A DNA stretch of 64,000 bases. Origin: CAWJFP01 sp963842155. Lineage in GTDB: Bacteria; Pseudomonadota; Alphaproteobacteria; JACZXZ01. Position 1 is the first letter of the stretch. Each line of letters starts with the position of its first letter. The DNA is taken from the NCBI GenBank assembly GCA_963842155.1, contig CAWJFP010000036.1, positions 310,001 through 374,000 of the forward strand. The letters are read 5' to 3'. Below the pieces are notes generated by a model, which did not search any database, had not been told where the DNA came from, and was given only the letters and a program-made list of their open reading frames with translations. The position numbers were made by a program, and so were the translations under genes. Positions 44,460-52,868 of this stretch are shown piece by piece.

Positions 44460-44702
44460 TCAGCCTGCGTAGGGGTTGGCAAAAAGCAGCAGCAACGCCA
44501 CGACCAGGCAATAGATCGCCATCGTCTCGATCATTGCCAGGCCGACAAAGAGCGTGCGCGAGATGGTCCCGGCCGCCTCGGGCTGCCGCGCGATTGCATC
44601 CATCGCAGCCGCGACCGAACGGCCCTCGGCCAGCGCCGGTCCGATCGAGCCGATCGAGACCGCAATGACGGCGCCGATAATGCTAATGAGCTTCGCGTCC
44701 AT
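44460..44702 (-). CDS. atpE: N-ATPase c subunit (rotor ring)
   Basis: 80-residue hairpin of two membrane helices forming the ion-carrying ring. Helix 1 has GPALAEGRSVAAAMDAIARQPEA; Glu26 takes the place of the Gln that lines the site in sodium-type rings (Ilyobacter Q32). Helix 2 has GLAMIETMAIYCLVVALLLLFANP with Glu59 as the main carboxylate followed by Thr60. Two carboxylates per site are typical of N-ATPase rings. The loop RQPEAAG is the conserved polar loop. The ion carried (Na+ or H+) cannot be fixed by sequence alone. Confidence 0.95.
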   Translation of the reverse strand: MDAKLISIIGAVIAVSIGSIGPALAEGRSVAAAMDAIARQPEAAGTISRTLFVGLAMIETMAIYCLVVALLLLFANPYAG

Positions 44703-44712
44703 AACACCTCCT

Positions 44713-45384
44713 TTACGTTTTTCCGACGGCGCCTACGGCGGCACCGATGAAGACAGTTGCCAGTACGGTGAAGATGTACGCCTGCACGAGGCCGACGAGA
44801 ATTTCGAGGGCCATGAGCGGGATCGGAACGAAGAGGCCTGCCAGCGCCACCACAAGCGCGATGACGAATTCGCCGCTCATGACATTGCCGAAAAGACGCA
44901 CCATGAGCGAGAAGGTTCGCGTCACCTCCGAGATGATGTTGAGCGGCAGCATGATGAGCTTGGGCTCGGCAAAGCTGGCGAGATAGCCCGCGAGGCCTCG
45001 TGCACGCACGCCGAAATAATGCACCGAGAAGAACACGATGAGCGCCAGAGCCGCCGGCGTCTCGATCTTGCTGGTGGGGGCTTCGACACCGGGCAACACG
45101 CCGGAGAGATTGGCCGTCGCCAGAAAAATAAAGAGCGTGCCGAGCAAGGGAAGATACGGGCGCGCATCCTTGCGGATGACATCCTCGATCTGCTGCGCGA
45201 TGCCGGTGACGAGAATCTCAAGCACGATCTGGCGGCGATCGGGGTGGAGCGCGAGCCGCCGCGTCACGAGCCGGCAGACGACGGCGAGTACAATCATGAT
45301 GACCCAGGTCGTTACAACCGGGCGGGTGATTGCGACCGGACCAAGATGAAAGACAACGGTGCTGGCGAGCGGCGACGGCTGCAT
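44713..45384 (-). CDS. atpB: N-ATPase a subunit
   Basis: Membrane stator half-channel, 223 residues. The essential Arg lies in FSLMVRLFGNVMSGEF, with EPKLIMLPLNIISEV before it and GLVQAYIFTVLATVFIGAAV after. The N-terminus is shorter than in housekeeping a subunits. ATG overlaps the atpR stop by one base (TAATG), so translation is coupled. Confidence 0.95.
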   Translation of the reverse strand: MQPSPLASTVVFHLGPVAITRPVVTTWVIMIVLAVVCRLVTRRLALHPDRRQIVLEILVTGIAQQIEDVIRKDARPYLPLLGTLFIFLATANLSGVLPGVEAPTSKIETPAALALIVFFSVHYFGVRARGLAGYLASFAEPKLIMLPLNIISEVTRTFSLMVRLFGNVMSGEFVIALVVALAGLFVPIPLMALEILVGLVQAYIFTVLATVFIGAAVGAVGKT

Positions 45385-45671
45385 TATCCGGCGCTCCTTG
45401 CGGCGCGTAGCGCCAGGGTTCGTGCGAGGAGAAAGCCGATAAACATCGCGAGCAGCGCGGCGGCGCCGAGCTTTGCGGCAAGAGCAAGAACGATGATCGC
45501 CGCCGCGATACGGCCGAGCGTCAGCGCTACGGGGACGAACCAGCCGCGCCCGGCGGCAAACAGCGTCACCGTTCGGCGCAAGGCCGCAAAATAGACCAGA
45601 CCGAACGCAAAACCGATGAACGCCATCGTTACGGCGAGAGAAGCAATCGAGATGAAGGTTTCATGGATCAT
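45384..45671 (-). CDS. atpR: N-ATPase subunit AtpR
   Basis: 95 residues, three membrane helices (about 7-30, 42-62, 66-88). Carries FVPVALTLGRIAAAIIVLALAAKLGAAALLAMFIGFLLARTL. AtpR occurs only in N-ATPase operons, and in the literature its polar residues in the membrane were proposed to help assemble the c ring with AtpQ. The start at 45671 overlaps the restored atpQ stop (ATGA). An upstream in-frame extension is out-of-frame atpQ sequence. Confidence 0.9.
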   Translation of the reverse strand: MIHETFISIASLAVTMAFIGFAFGLVYFAALRRTVTLFAAGRGWFVPVALTLGRIAAAIIVLALAAKLGAAALLAMFIGFLLARTLALRAARSAG

Positions 45672-45953
45672 TCGCTGTGCATCCTCCTCCAGGCAAGGCT
45701 GCACCCGAGGGCAAGCCCGACCACGAGCAGCCCCAAGGTCCAGAAAATTCCCATGCCGAAGTGCCGGTCGAGCCAACGACCTGCGAAAATGCCGATCAGT
45801 GTCGGTGTCACGATGGTCCAGCCGAGCGCACCAATCATCGCCAGGTTCTGGCCGAGCGAGCGCTCGCCCTCGCGCTGCCAGCGCGCGCGCCGCTGCCGCC
45901 GCGTCCTGACTGCCTCTTCGAGTGAGCTCGTGATTGCCGGGCTGCTGCGTCAT
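45668..45953 (-). CDS. atpQ: N-ATPase subunit AtpQ (AtpI-like), frameshifted near 45920
   Basis: Small membrane protein of the AtpI/AtpZ type, thought to help assemble the c ring. The natural start is ATG 45953, overlapping the atpC stop (ATGA), giving MTQQPGNHELT. The family sequence continues in the next frame as EEAVRTRRQRRARWQREGER, SLGQNLAMIGALGWTIVTP, TLIGIFAGRWLDRHFGMGIFW and ends WRRMHSE at 45668. One extra base (the C of ACTCGAAG on the coding strand) accounts for the break; corrected length is 94 residues with two membrane helices. Without the correction the frame runs into atpR. Confidence 0.85.
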
Positions 45954-46402
45954 TGCTCGATACCGTCGAGTGGTGTGATGCCCGGTCCGCCGGGAATGGC
46001 CGGCGCGCGTTCGGATCTGAGAAAGCGGCAGATTTGGCGGATCGCAGCGAGGTAGAGCCGCTGCGCATCGCTGCGGGCGGCCCGCTCTTCCTCGATCCCA
46101 CGGCGGAATTTAGCCAGCACTTCGGTCTCAAGGTGGTGCAGATCGTCGCTCGCGATCGCCTCGCGCGTCGCGACCGTGATCGCCTCGCCGCTGCGTACTT
46201 CGAGCATGCCGCCCCGCACGGCTACGTGATGCTCGGCCCCAGCCTGATCACGCCAGCTCACCACGGATACGGAGAGCGCCGTCAGGAAGTCGGCATGGCC
46301 CGGCAGGATGCCGAAGGCGCCGGTTTCGTCCTCGGCGCGAAGATGGGCGACATCGTTGGTTTCGATGATGATGGCGAGCGGCGTGGTCACGGCAAGCCTC
46401 AT
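45950..46402 (-). CDS. atpC: N-ATPase epsilon subunit
   Basis: Rotor subunit, 150 residues from the ATG at 46402, which overlaps the atpD stop (ATGA). The N-terminal beta sandwich is clear: MRLAVTTPLAIIIETNDVAHLRAEDETGAFGILPGHADFLTALS and HHVAVRGGMLEVRSGEAITVATREA. The C-terminal helices (about 90-135) are divergent and carry many Arg and Glu residues. Position right after atpD is standard in the N-type order. Confidence 0.93.
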   Translation of the reverse strand: MRLAVTTPLAIIIETNDVAHLRAEDETGAFGILPGHADFLTALSVSVVSWRDQAGAEHHVAVRGGMLEVRSGEAITVATREAIASDDLHHLETEVLAKFRRGIEEERAARSDAQRLYLAAIRQICRFLRSERAPAIPGGPGITPLDGIEQ

Positions 46403-47838
46403 GTCGCCCCCTTCGCCGTTTGCGCCTCTTTGCGCCGCGCTTCGTCGAAATCGCCGACCATATAGAGCGAACTCTCGGCCCAGTCGTCGGCTTCGCCCTC
46501 CAGGATCGCTCGGCATCCGGCGAGCGTCGATTCGAGCTCGACGGCGCGACCGGGCTTGCCGGTGAACGCAACCGTGACCATGAAGGGCTGCGTGAGGAAG
46601 CGCATGAGTCGTCGTGCCCGTTTGACGACGGTGCGGTCGGCCGCGCTCAGCTCCTCGATACCGAGCAGCGCGATGATCTCCTGAAGCTCTCGATAGTGGG
46701 CAATAACCTTCCGAACATCTTGCGCGATCCGATATTGCGCCTCGCCAATAAGGCGCGGGTCGAGCAGGCTCGACGTCGAGGCGAGCGGGTCTACCGCCGG
46801 ATACATGCCCTCGCTTGCCATGTCGCGGGACAGCACGATCGAGGAATCGAGGTGGCTGAAAATCTCCGCCACTGCCGGGTCGGTGAAATCGTCGGCCGGC
46901 ACATAGACCGCTTGAATCGAGGTGATGGCAGCGCCGGCGATGGAGGCGATCCGCTCCTCCAGTTCAGCGATCTCGCTCGCGAGTGTAGGCTGGTAACCAA
47001 CGCGCGAAGGCAACCGGCCGAGCAATCCGGAGACTTCGCTGCCGGCCTGAACCATTCGGTAAACGTTGTCGATGAGCAGCAGCACATTTTCGTGGGCCGT
47101 GTCCCGAAAATGCTCGGCGATTGTGAGCGCCGTCAGTCCGGCACGCCAGCGCGCGCCGGGCGGCTCATTCATCTGTCCGAACACAAGCGCCGTGCGCGCT
47201 AGGATGCCAGACTGTTTGAGTTCGAGCAGCAGTTCGTGCCCTTCGCGCGAACGCTCACCGATCCCGGCGAAGACAGAAATACCCGAATGCCGTTCGACGG
47301 TGGTGCGGATCAGCTCCGTGATGAGCACGGTCTTGCCGACACCGGCGCCGCCGAACATCGCCGCCTTCCCGCCCTTTACAAGTGGCGCAAGCAGGTCAAT
47401 CACCTTGATGCCGGTATGGAAAATCTCAAGCGTTGCGCTCAGACGATCGATCGCGGGGGCCGGGGCGTGAATAGGTCGGCGCTCGATGTCGGCGGGAAGC
47501 GGTGGCCCGCGATCGGCGGGCTCACCGGTGGCGTTGAGGAGCCGTCCGAGGACGGCGTCACCGACAGGGACGCAAACGGCGGCGCCGGTGGCGCGGGCCT
47601 TGGCGCCACGGCGAAGTCCGGCTGTGTTTTCGAGTGCGACCGCACGTATGGCTGTCAGGCCGAGGTGCTGGTGTACTTCTGCGATGAGCGGACGACCGAT
47701 ATCCCCTTCGATCACGATCGCTTCTTCAATGGCCGGCAGGGCGCCGGCGGGGAAAGTGATGTCGACGACGGAGCCATGAACGGCAACAATCTGCCCGGAG
47801 GCTGGCCGATCGTGAGCGTTCTTCGGGTTTACCGTCAT
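46399..47838 (-). CDS. atpD: N-ATPase beta subunit
   Basis: Catalytic subunit of F1, 479 residues. Walker A GGAGVGKTVLITELI, FAGIGERSREGHELLLEL, FGQMNEPPGARWRAGLTALTIAEHFRD (catalytic Glu), Walker B VLLLIDNVYRMVQAGSEVSGLLGRLPSRVGYQPTL and the DELSEED-equivalent LLGIEELSAADR. The C-terminal part ends VGDFDEARRKEAQ. First gene of the operon atpDCQRBEFAG. ATG at 47838 with AGGACAC upstream. Promoter must lie in 47839-48176. Confidence 0.96.
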   Translation of the reverse strand: MTVNPKNAHDRPASGQIVAVHGSVVDITFPAGALPAIEEAIVIEGDIGRPLIAEVHQHLGLTAIRAVALENTAGLRRGAKARATGAAVCVPVGDAVLGRLLNATGEPADRGPPLPADIERRPIHAPAPAIDRLSATLEIFHTGIKVIDLLAPLVKGGKAAMFGGAGVGKTVLITELIRTTVERHSGISVFAGIGERSREGHELLLELKQSGILARTALVFGQMNEPPGARWRAGLTALTIAEHFRDTAHENVLLLIDNVYRMVQAGSEVSGLLGRLPSRVGYQPTLASEIAELEERIASIAGAAITSIQAVYVPADDFTDPAVAEIFSHLDSSIVLSRDMASEGMYPAVDPLASTSSLLDPRLIGEAQYRIAQDVRKVIAHYRELQEIIALLGIEELSAADRTVVKRARRLMRFLTQPFMVTVAFTGKPGRAVELESTLAGCRAILEGEADDWAESSLYMVGDFDEARRKEAQTAKGAT

Positions 47839-48176
47839 TAGAGTGTCCTAACGTCATTAACGACGCTTCGGCCAACACGCCGCGTCGATCTATAAATGCT
47901 TACCCCTGGAGCCTCCCCAGGGCTTTGACCTGGCTCAACGCGGGACGAACGGCCATGGGCAGGGGGATAATCCCGAGCAGCATAACGAACATATGTCCGC
48001 TCAGGGTCAAACACATCGATTCCGCGATGTCCGCCCCATGTCCGGTTAGCGGGCAATTGCGGAAATGTGGGGAGGATATGACGCCGACCGGATCGGGTCG
48101 CTCGTCGGCCAACAAGGCGCATGGGCGAACATCCCACCGAGGCGAAATCGTAAGGAACCGACACGCTTCAGCCCCT
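47839..48176. other. Upstream region of the N-ATPase operon with short repeats
   Basis: 338 bases. Includes the atpD promoter (minus strand), for which I cannot point to clear boxes. On the plus strand ATGTCCG occurs at 47993, 48027 and 48038 and the block TCCGCTCAGGGTCAAA at 47996-48011 resembles TCCGCTCCAGGGCCGAAA at the other end of the operon (about 40970). Such degenerate intergenic repeats are familiar in alphaproteobacteria. No coding frame is convincing. Confidence 0.45.
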
Positions 48177-48320
48177 ATCTCTAACGCATGCGACTTGGTC
48201 GAGCGGTTCTTCAGCGAGATCAAGCGAAGTCGTCGTATCGCGACCCGCTACGACAAGCTCGCGGCCGACTATTTCGCCTTCAGCAAGCTCGCATCTATCC
48301 GGATTTGGCTCACGTGCTTA
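48177..48320 (+). mobile_element. Remnant of an IS5-family transposase 3' end
   Basis: About 47 codons read DLVERFFSEIKRSRRIATRYDKLAADYFAFSKLASIRIWL. This is the conserved C-terminal end of IS5-type DDE transposases, with the catalytic Glu region (V-E-R-x-F) and RRIATRYDK. The rest of the gene and any terminal inverted repeats are missing. It lies between the N-ATPase operon and the 3' end of hutU, so an insertion and later deletion took place at this border. Confidence 0.85.
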
Positions 48321-48333
48321 TGGCTCCCCGGCG

Positions 48334-50032
48334 CTACCCCTGCCCCAGCATCGGCAAATCGAGCCCTTGCTCGCGGGCGCAGTCGATCGCCTCCTGATAA
48401 CCGGCATCGGCATGTCGCATGACGCCCGTCGCCGGGTCGTTCGTCAGCACGCGCGCGAGGCGGCGCGCCGCGGCCTCGCTGCCGTCGCAGAGGATCACCA
48501 TGCCGGCATGCTGGGAATAGCCGATCCCCGTGCCGCCGCCATTATGGATGGAGACCCAGGTGGCGCCGCTCGCGCAATTGAGCAGCGCGTTGAGGAGCGG
48601 CCAATCGGCCACGGCGTCCGAGCCGTCGCGCATGGCCTCGGTCTCGCGATTGGGGCTGGCGACCGAGCCCGAATCGAGATGGTCGCGTCCGATGACGACC
48701 GGTGCCTTGAGCCCGCCCTTGGCGACCATCTCGTTGAAGCGCGAGGCCGACCCGCGCGCGTTCCCCTAAGCCGAGCCAGCAGATGCGCGCCGGCAGGCCT
48801 TGGAACTTGATCCGCTGCCGCGCCATGTCGAGCCAGGAATGGAGATGCGGATCGTCCGGGATCAGCTCCTTCACCTTGGCGTCGGTGCGGAAAATATCCT
48901 CGGGATCGCCCGAGAGCGCGGCCCAGCGGAAGGGCCCCTTGCCGCGGCAGAAGAGCGGCCGGATATAGGCCGGCACGAAGCCCGGGAAGGCGAAGGCGTC
49001 CTTGACCCCCTCCTCCTTCGCCATCTGGCGGATATTGTTGCCGTAGTCGAAGGTCGCGACACCAAGGCGATGCAGCGCGAGCATCGCCTCGACATGGCGC
49101 GCGATCGATTGCCGCGCCGCACGGTCGACCGCGCGCGGATCGCTCTGGCGGCGCTCCTGCCATTCGGCGAGGGTCCAGCCGAGCGGGAGATAGCCGTTCG
49201 CGGGATCATGGGCGCTGGTCTGGTCGGTCAAGGCGTCGGGCCGCGCGCGCGCATCGCCCGCGGCGACGCGGCGGGCGATCTCGGGGACGAGCTCGGCCGC
49301 GTTGCCGAGCAGGCCGATCGACACCGGCCGCCGGCTCGCGCGCGCCTCGCCGAGCAGAGCAAGCGCTTCCTCGAGATCGCGCGTCCAGCGGTCGAGATAG
49401 CCCGTCTCGATGCGCTTCTCGATGCGGCTCGGCTGGCATTCGATCGCGAGCAGCGAGGCACCCGCCATGGTCGCCGCCAACGGCTGCGCGCCGCCCATGC
49501 CGCCGAGCCCGGCGGTGAGGATCCAGCGCCCGGCGAGGCTGCCGTCGAAATGGCGCCGCCCCATCTCGACGAAGGTTTCATAGGTGCCCTGCACGATGCC
49601 CTGGCTGCCGATATAGATCCAGGAGCCTGCCGTCATCTGGCCGTACATCATAAGGCCGGCGCGATCGAGCTCGCGGAAATGCTCCCAGTTGTTCCAATGA
49701 CCGACGAGATTGGAATTGGCGATTAGCACGCGCGGCGCGTCGGCATGGGTCTGGAAGACGCCCACCGGCTTGCCCGACTGCACCAGCAGGGTTTGCTCCT
49801 CGGTCAGCCTGGTCAGCACCTCGACGATGCGGTCGAAGCAGTTCCAGTCGCGCGCGGCGCGCGCCATGCCACCATAGACTACCAGCTCCTCGGGTCGCTC
49901 GGCCACCTCGGGATCGAGATTGTTCATCAGCATCCGCAAGGGCGCCTCGGTCTGCCATGAGCGCGCGGTCAGGATGTTGCCGCGCGGGCTCCGGATGCGC
50001 CGGCTGTTGTCGATGCGCTTCGTATCGGTCAT
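48334..50032 (-). CDS. hutU: Urocanate hydratase, frameshifted near 48739
   Basis: NAD-dependent hydration of urocanate to imidazolonepropionate, step two of histidine breakdown. Starts at ATG 50032 (GAGGGAGC upstream). Motifs: TAGSWIYIGSQGIVQGTYET, TAGLGGMGGAQPLAAT (NAD), DQTSAHDPANGYLP, FDYGNNIRQ, CRGKGPFRWAALSGDPEDI (active-site Cys), QGLPARICWLGLGERAR. The rest is in the next frame: FNEMVAKGG, VIGRDHLDSGSVASPNRETE and NGGGTGIGYSQHAGMVI. Removing one base at about 48739 restores 565 residues. Follows hutF by 31 bases in one operon. The 3' end faces a transposase remnant. Confidence 0.92.
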
Positions 50033-50063
50033 GGCCGCTCCCTCGATCACCGCTGCGCCTACT

Positions 50064-51458
50064 CTAGCTCCGCGCCAACTTCGTCACCACGCGGCGATAG
50101 CGCTCGGCGATCCGGTCCTCGTCGCGATGGCGGCCGTCGCGCACCACCCATTCCCCTCCTACCATGACATGTCGGACGGCGCCGCGCGCAGGGCCGAAAA
50201 TGAAGCTGTCGACGGCGAAATCATCCGTCCGCCCGGCTAGCGCCGGATGCCGTTCGTCGAGCACGATGAAATCGGCGAGGCAGCCTGGCGCAAGGGCGCC
50301 GACCGCCTGCCCGAGAGCCTGGGCGCCGCCGGCGGCTGCGTCGCGCCACAAGGGCGTCCCGAGGGAGGACGCCACCTTTCGTTTGTCGAGCTTGCGCTTG
50401 CCGCGCAGCAGGCGTTGTCCGTAATGGAGCCAACGCAGCTCCTCGGCCGGGTCGAGCCCGACATTGCTGTCGCTACCGATGCCGAAGCGGCCGCCGGGCT
50501 CGAGATATTCCGCAAAGCGGAAAAAGCCGTCGCCGAGATTGCCCTCCGTCGAGGGACAGAGTCCCGCGACGGCGCCGGATAGGGCGAGCCCGTCGATCTC
50601 GCTCGGCTTCATGTGGGTGGCGTGGATAAGCGCCCAGCGCGGATCGATCCTCATATTGTCGAGCAGCCACTGCACCGGCCGCGCGCCGCTCCACGCGACG
50701 CAGTCGCGTACCTCCTTCTCCTGCTCGGCGGCATGGATGTGGATAGGTGCCGTCGGATCGATCCGGTCGAGCGCCGACAGCGCCGCCTTCAGCGCTTCCG
50801 GCGTCACCGCGCGCAGCGAATGCGGCGCCATGCCGAGGCGGAAGCCCCTGCCCTCCTTCGTCTTCCTCGCAAGGATTTCCATGATGGCGAGGAATTCGTC
50901 GGTGCTTTTCACGAAACGGCGCTGCCCTGCCGCGGGGCGCGCGCCGCCGAAATTGCTCGTCTGATAAAGCACGGGGAGCAAGGTGAGCCTGATGCCGCTT
51001 TGCCCGGCGGCGGCGATGATGCGCAGGGCGAGTTCGGCCGGTTCGTCATAGGCCGCGCCTGAGGGAGCGTTATGAAGATAGTGGAACTCGGCGACGGCGC
51101 TGTAGCCCGATTTGAGCATCTCGACATAGGCTTGTGCGGCGATGGCTTCGACGTCGTCGGGCGAAAGGCGATCGAGAAAACGGTACATCACCTCGCGCCA
51201 GGCCCAGAAATCCTCGCCCTCCGGACCGCTGCGCTCGGCGAGGCCGGCCATGGCGCGTTGGAAAGCGTGGCAATGGATGTTGGGCATGCCGGGAAGCAGG
51301 ACGCCGCCCAACCGCTCGGCACCCGCCCCGCGTCCATCCGGCTCGAGCGACCTTATGCAGCCCGCGTCGTCGATCTCGATACGCAGATCGCGGGCCCAGC
51401 CGCCCGGCAGCATTGCATTCGAGGCGAAGAGCGTGCGCGGCACCGATGCGGTTTCCAA
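50064..51458 (-). CDS. hutF: Formimidoylglutamate deiminase
   Basis: Converts N-formimino-L-glutamate to N-formyl-L-glutamate and ammonia, the five-step variant of histidine catabolism. 464 residues, amidohydrolase fold with zinc. Metal His in GMPNIHCHAFQRAMAGL, PIHIHAAEQEKEV, LIHATHMKPSEI and Asp in GIGSDSNVGLDPAEELRWL, with WAWREVMYRF as family marker. Its presence implies a formylglutamate deformylase (HutG type) elsewhere. It diverges from hutI, 76 bases away, and precedes hutU. Confidence 0.95.
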   Translation of the reverse strand: METASVPRTLFASNAMLPGGWARDLRIEIDDAGCIRSLEPDGRGAGAERLGGVLLPGMPNIHCHAFQRAMAGLAERSGPEGEDFWAWREVMYRFLDRLSPDDVEAIAAQAYVEMLKSGYSAVAEFHYLHNAPSGAAYDEPAELALRIIAAAGQSGIRLTLLPVLYQTSNFGGARPAAGQRRFVKSTDEFLAIMEILARKTKEGRGFRLGMAPHSLRAVTPEALKAALSALDRIDPTAPIHIHAAEQEKEVRDCVAWSGARPVQWLLDNMRIDPRWALIHATHMKPSEIDGLALSGAVAGLCPSTEGNLGDGFFRFAEYLEPGGRFGIGSDSNVGLDPAEELRWLHYGQRLLRGKRKLDKRKVASSLGTPLWRDAAAGGAQALGQAVGALAPGCLADFIVLDERHPALAGRTDDFAVDSFIFGPARGAVRHVMVGGEWVVRDGRHRDEDRIAERYRRVVTKLARS

Positions 51459-51534
51459 CCATGACGGCCTGGGCGTAAGTTACCCGCTCGCCGTCGCGCA
51501 AGAAAGCGGCTTTGCGCCTGAACGAGAAGCGAGC

Positions 51535-52761
51535 ATGACCGGCTGGGACCGCATCTGGATCAATGCGCAGCTCGCGACCATGGAGCCGGGCGCGCCCTAT
51601 GGCGCGATCCGCGATGGCGCGCTCGCGGTGCAAGGCGACCGCATCGCCTATGCCGGGTCCCGGTCCGGATTGCCGCGGGGAGCCGAGCGATCGGCCGGCG
51701 AGGTCATCGATACGGGCGGGCGCTGGATCACCCCCGGCCTCATCGATTGCCACACGCACCTTGTTTTCGGCGGCCATCGCGCCCACGAGTTCGAGTTGCG
51801 GTTGGGCGGCGCCAGCTATGCCGAGATCGCGCGGGCGGGCGGCGGCATCCGCGCCACGGTCGCCGCGACGAGGGCGGCTAGCGAGGACACGCTCTTCGCG
51901 AGCGCGCGCCGGCGGCTCGAACGGCTTCTGAGCGAAGGGGTAACCACGGTCGAGATCAAATCGGGCTATGGCCTCTCAACCGAAGCCGAAATGAAGATGC
52001 TGCGGGTCGCGCGCAGGCTGGGCGCGAGCTTGCCGGTCTCGGTCTTCACAACCTTCCTTGGCGCCCATGCCTTGCCGCCGGAATATGACGGGCGGCAGGC
52101 GGACTATGTGATGCATCTTTGCCGCGAGATGATCCCGGCCGTAGCAAAAGCGGGGCTCGCCGATGCGGTCGATGCATTTTGCGAGAATATCGCCTTCACG
52201 CGCGAGGAAACGGCCGCGGTCTTCGAGGCGGCACGCGCTCACGGGCTGCCGGTAAAGCTCCATGCGGATCAGCTTTCCGATGGTGGTGGCGCCGCGCTCG
52301 CCGCGCAATTCGGCGCGCTCTCGGCCGACCATCTCGAATTCAGCGCCGAGGAAGGCGTCGCCGCCATGGCCAAGGCCGGCACGACGGCCGTGCTCCTGCC
52401 CGGCGCCTTCTATTTCCTGCGCGAAGAGCGGCTGCCGCCGATCGAGGACATGCGCCGGCACAAGCTGCCCATGGCGATCGCCTCGGACTGCAATCCGGGC
52501 TCCTCGCCGGCTCTCTCGCTTCTGCTCATGCTCAACCTCGCCTGCACGCTCTTTCGTTTCACGCCGGAGGAAGCGCTCGCCGGCGTCACGCGCGCCGCCG
52601 CCTCGGCTCTTGGGCTCGGCCGGGACCGCGGGCGGCTCTTGCCCGGTCTCCGGGCCGATTTCGCGCTCTGGGACATCGGCGAGCCCGCCGAACTTGCCTA
52701 TTGGATGGGCGCCAATCCTTGCGTCGGCACCGTGAAGGACGGGCGGCCGCGCGCCGCCTGA
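51535..52761 (+). CDS. hutI: Imidazolonepropionase
   Basis: Opens the imidazolone ring to formiminoglutamate, linking HutU and HutF. 408 residues from the ATG at 51535 (GAAGC upstream). Zinc ligands and substrate residues appear in PGLIDCHTHLVFGGHRAHEFELRLGG, KSGYGLSTEAEMKML, PVKLHADQLSDGGG, SADHLEFSAEEGV and ASDCNPGSSP. Divergent from hutF across a 76-base control region, then an ABC importer follows 107 bases downstream on the same strand. Start sites further upstream have no family similarity. Confidence 0.95.
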   Translation: MTGWDRIWINAQLATMEPGAPYGAIRDGALAVQGDRIAYAGSRSGLPRGAERSAGEVIDTGGRWITPGLIDCHTHLVFGGHRAHEFELRLGGASYAEIARAGGGIRATVAATRAASEDTLFASARRRLERLLSEGVTTVEIKSGYGLSTEAEMKMLRVARRLGASLPVSVFTTFLGAHALPPEYDGRQADYVMHLCREMIPAVAKAGLADAVDAFCENIAFTREETAAVFEAARAHGLPVKLHADQLSDGGGAALAAQFGALSADHLEFSAEEGVAAMAKAGTTAVLLPGAFYFLREERLPPIEDMRRHKLPMAIASDCNPGSSPALSLLLMLNLACTLFRFTPEEALAGVTRAAASALGLGRDRGRLLPGLRADFALWDIGEPAELAYWMGANPCVGTVKDGRPRAA

Positions 52762-52868
52762 CGCGGAATGACGCTTCGCGCCGGCTCGCTTGTGCGCCTG
52801 CGAGAGCTAAAATACTATGAGAGCAATGAGGCGCTGGGAGCGCCTCGCCAAGCGCAGGGAGATCGATA

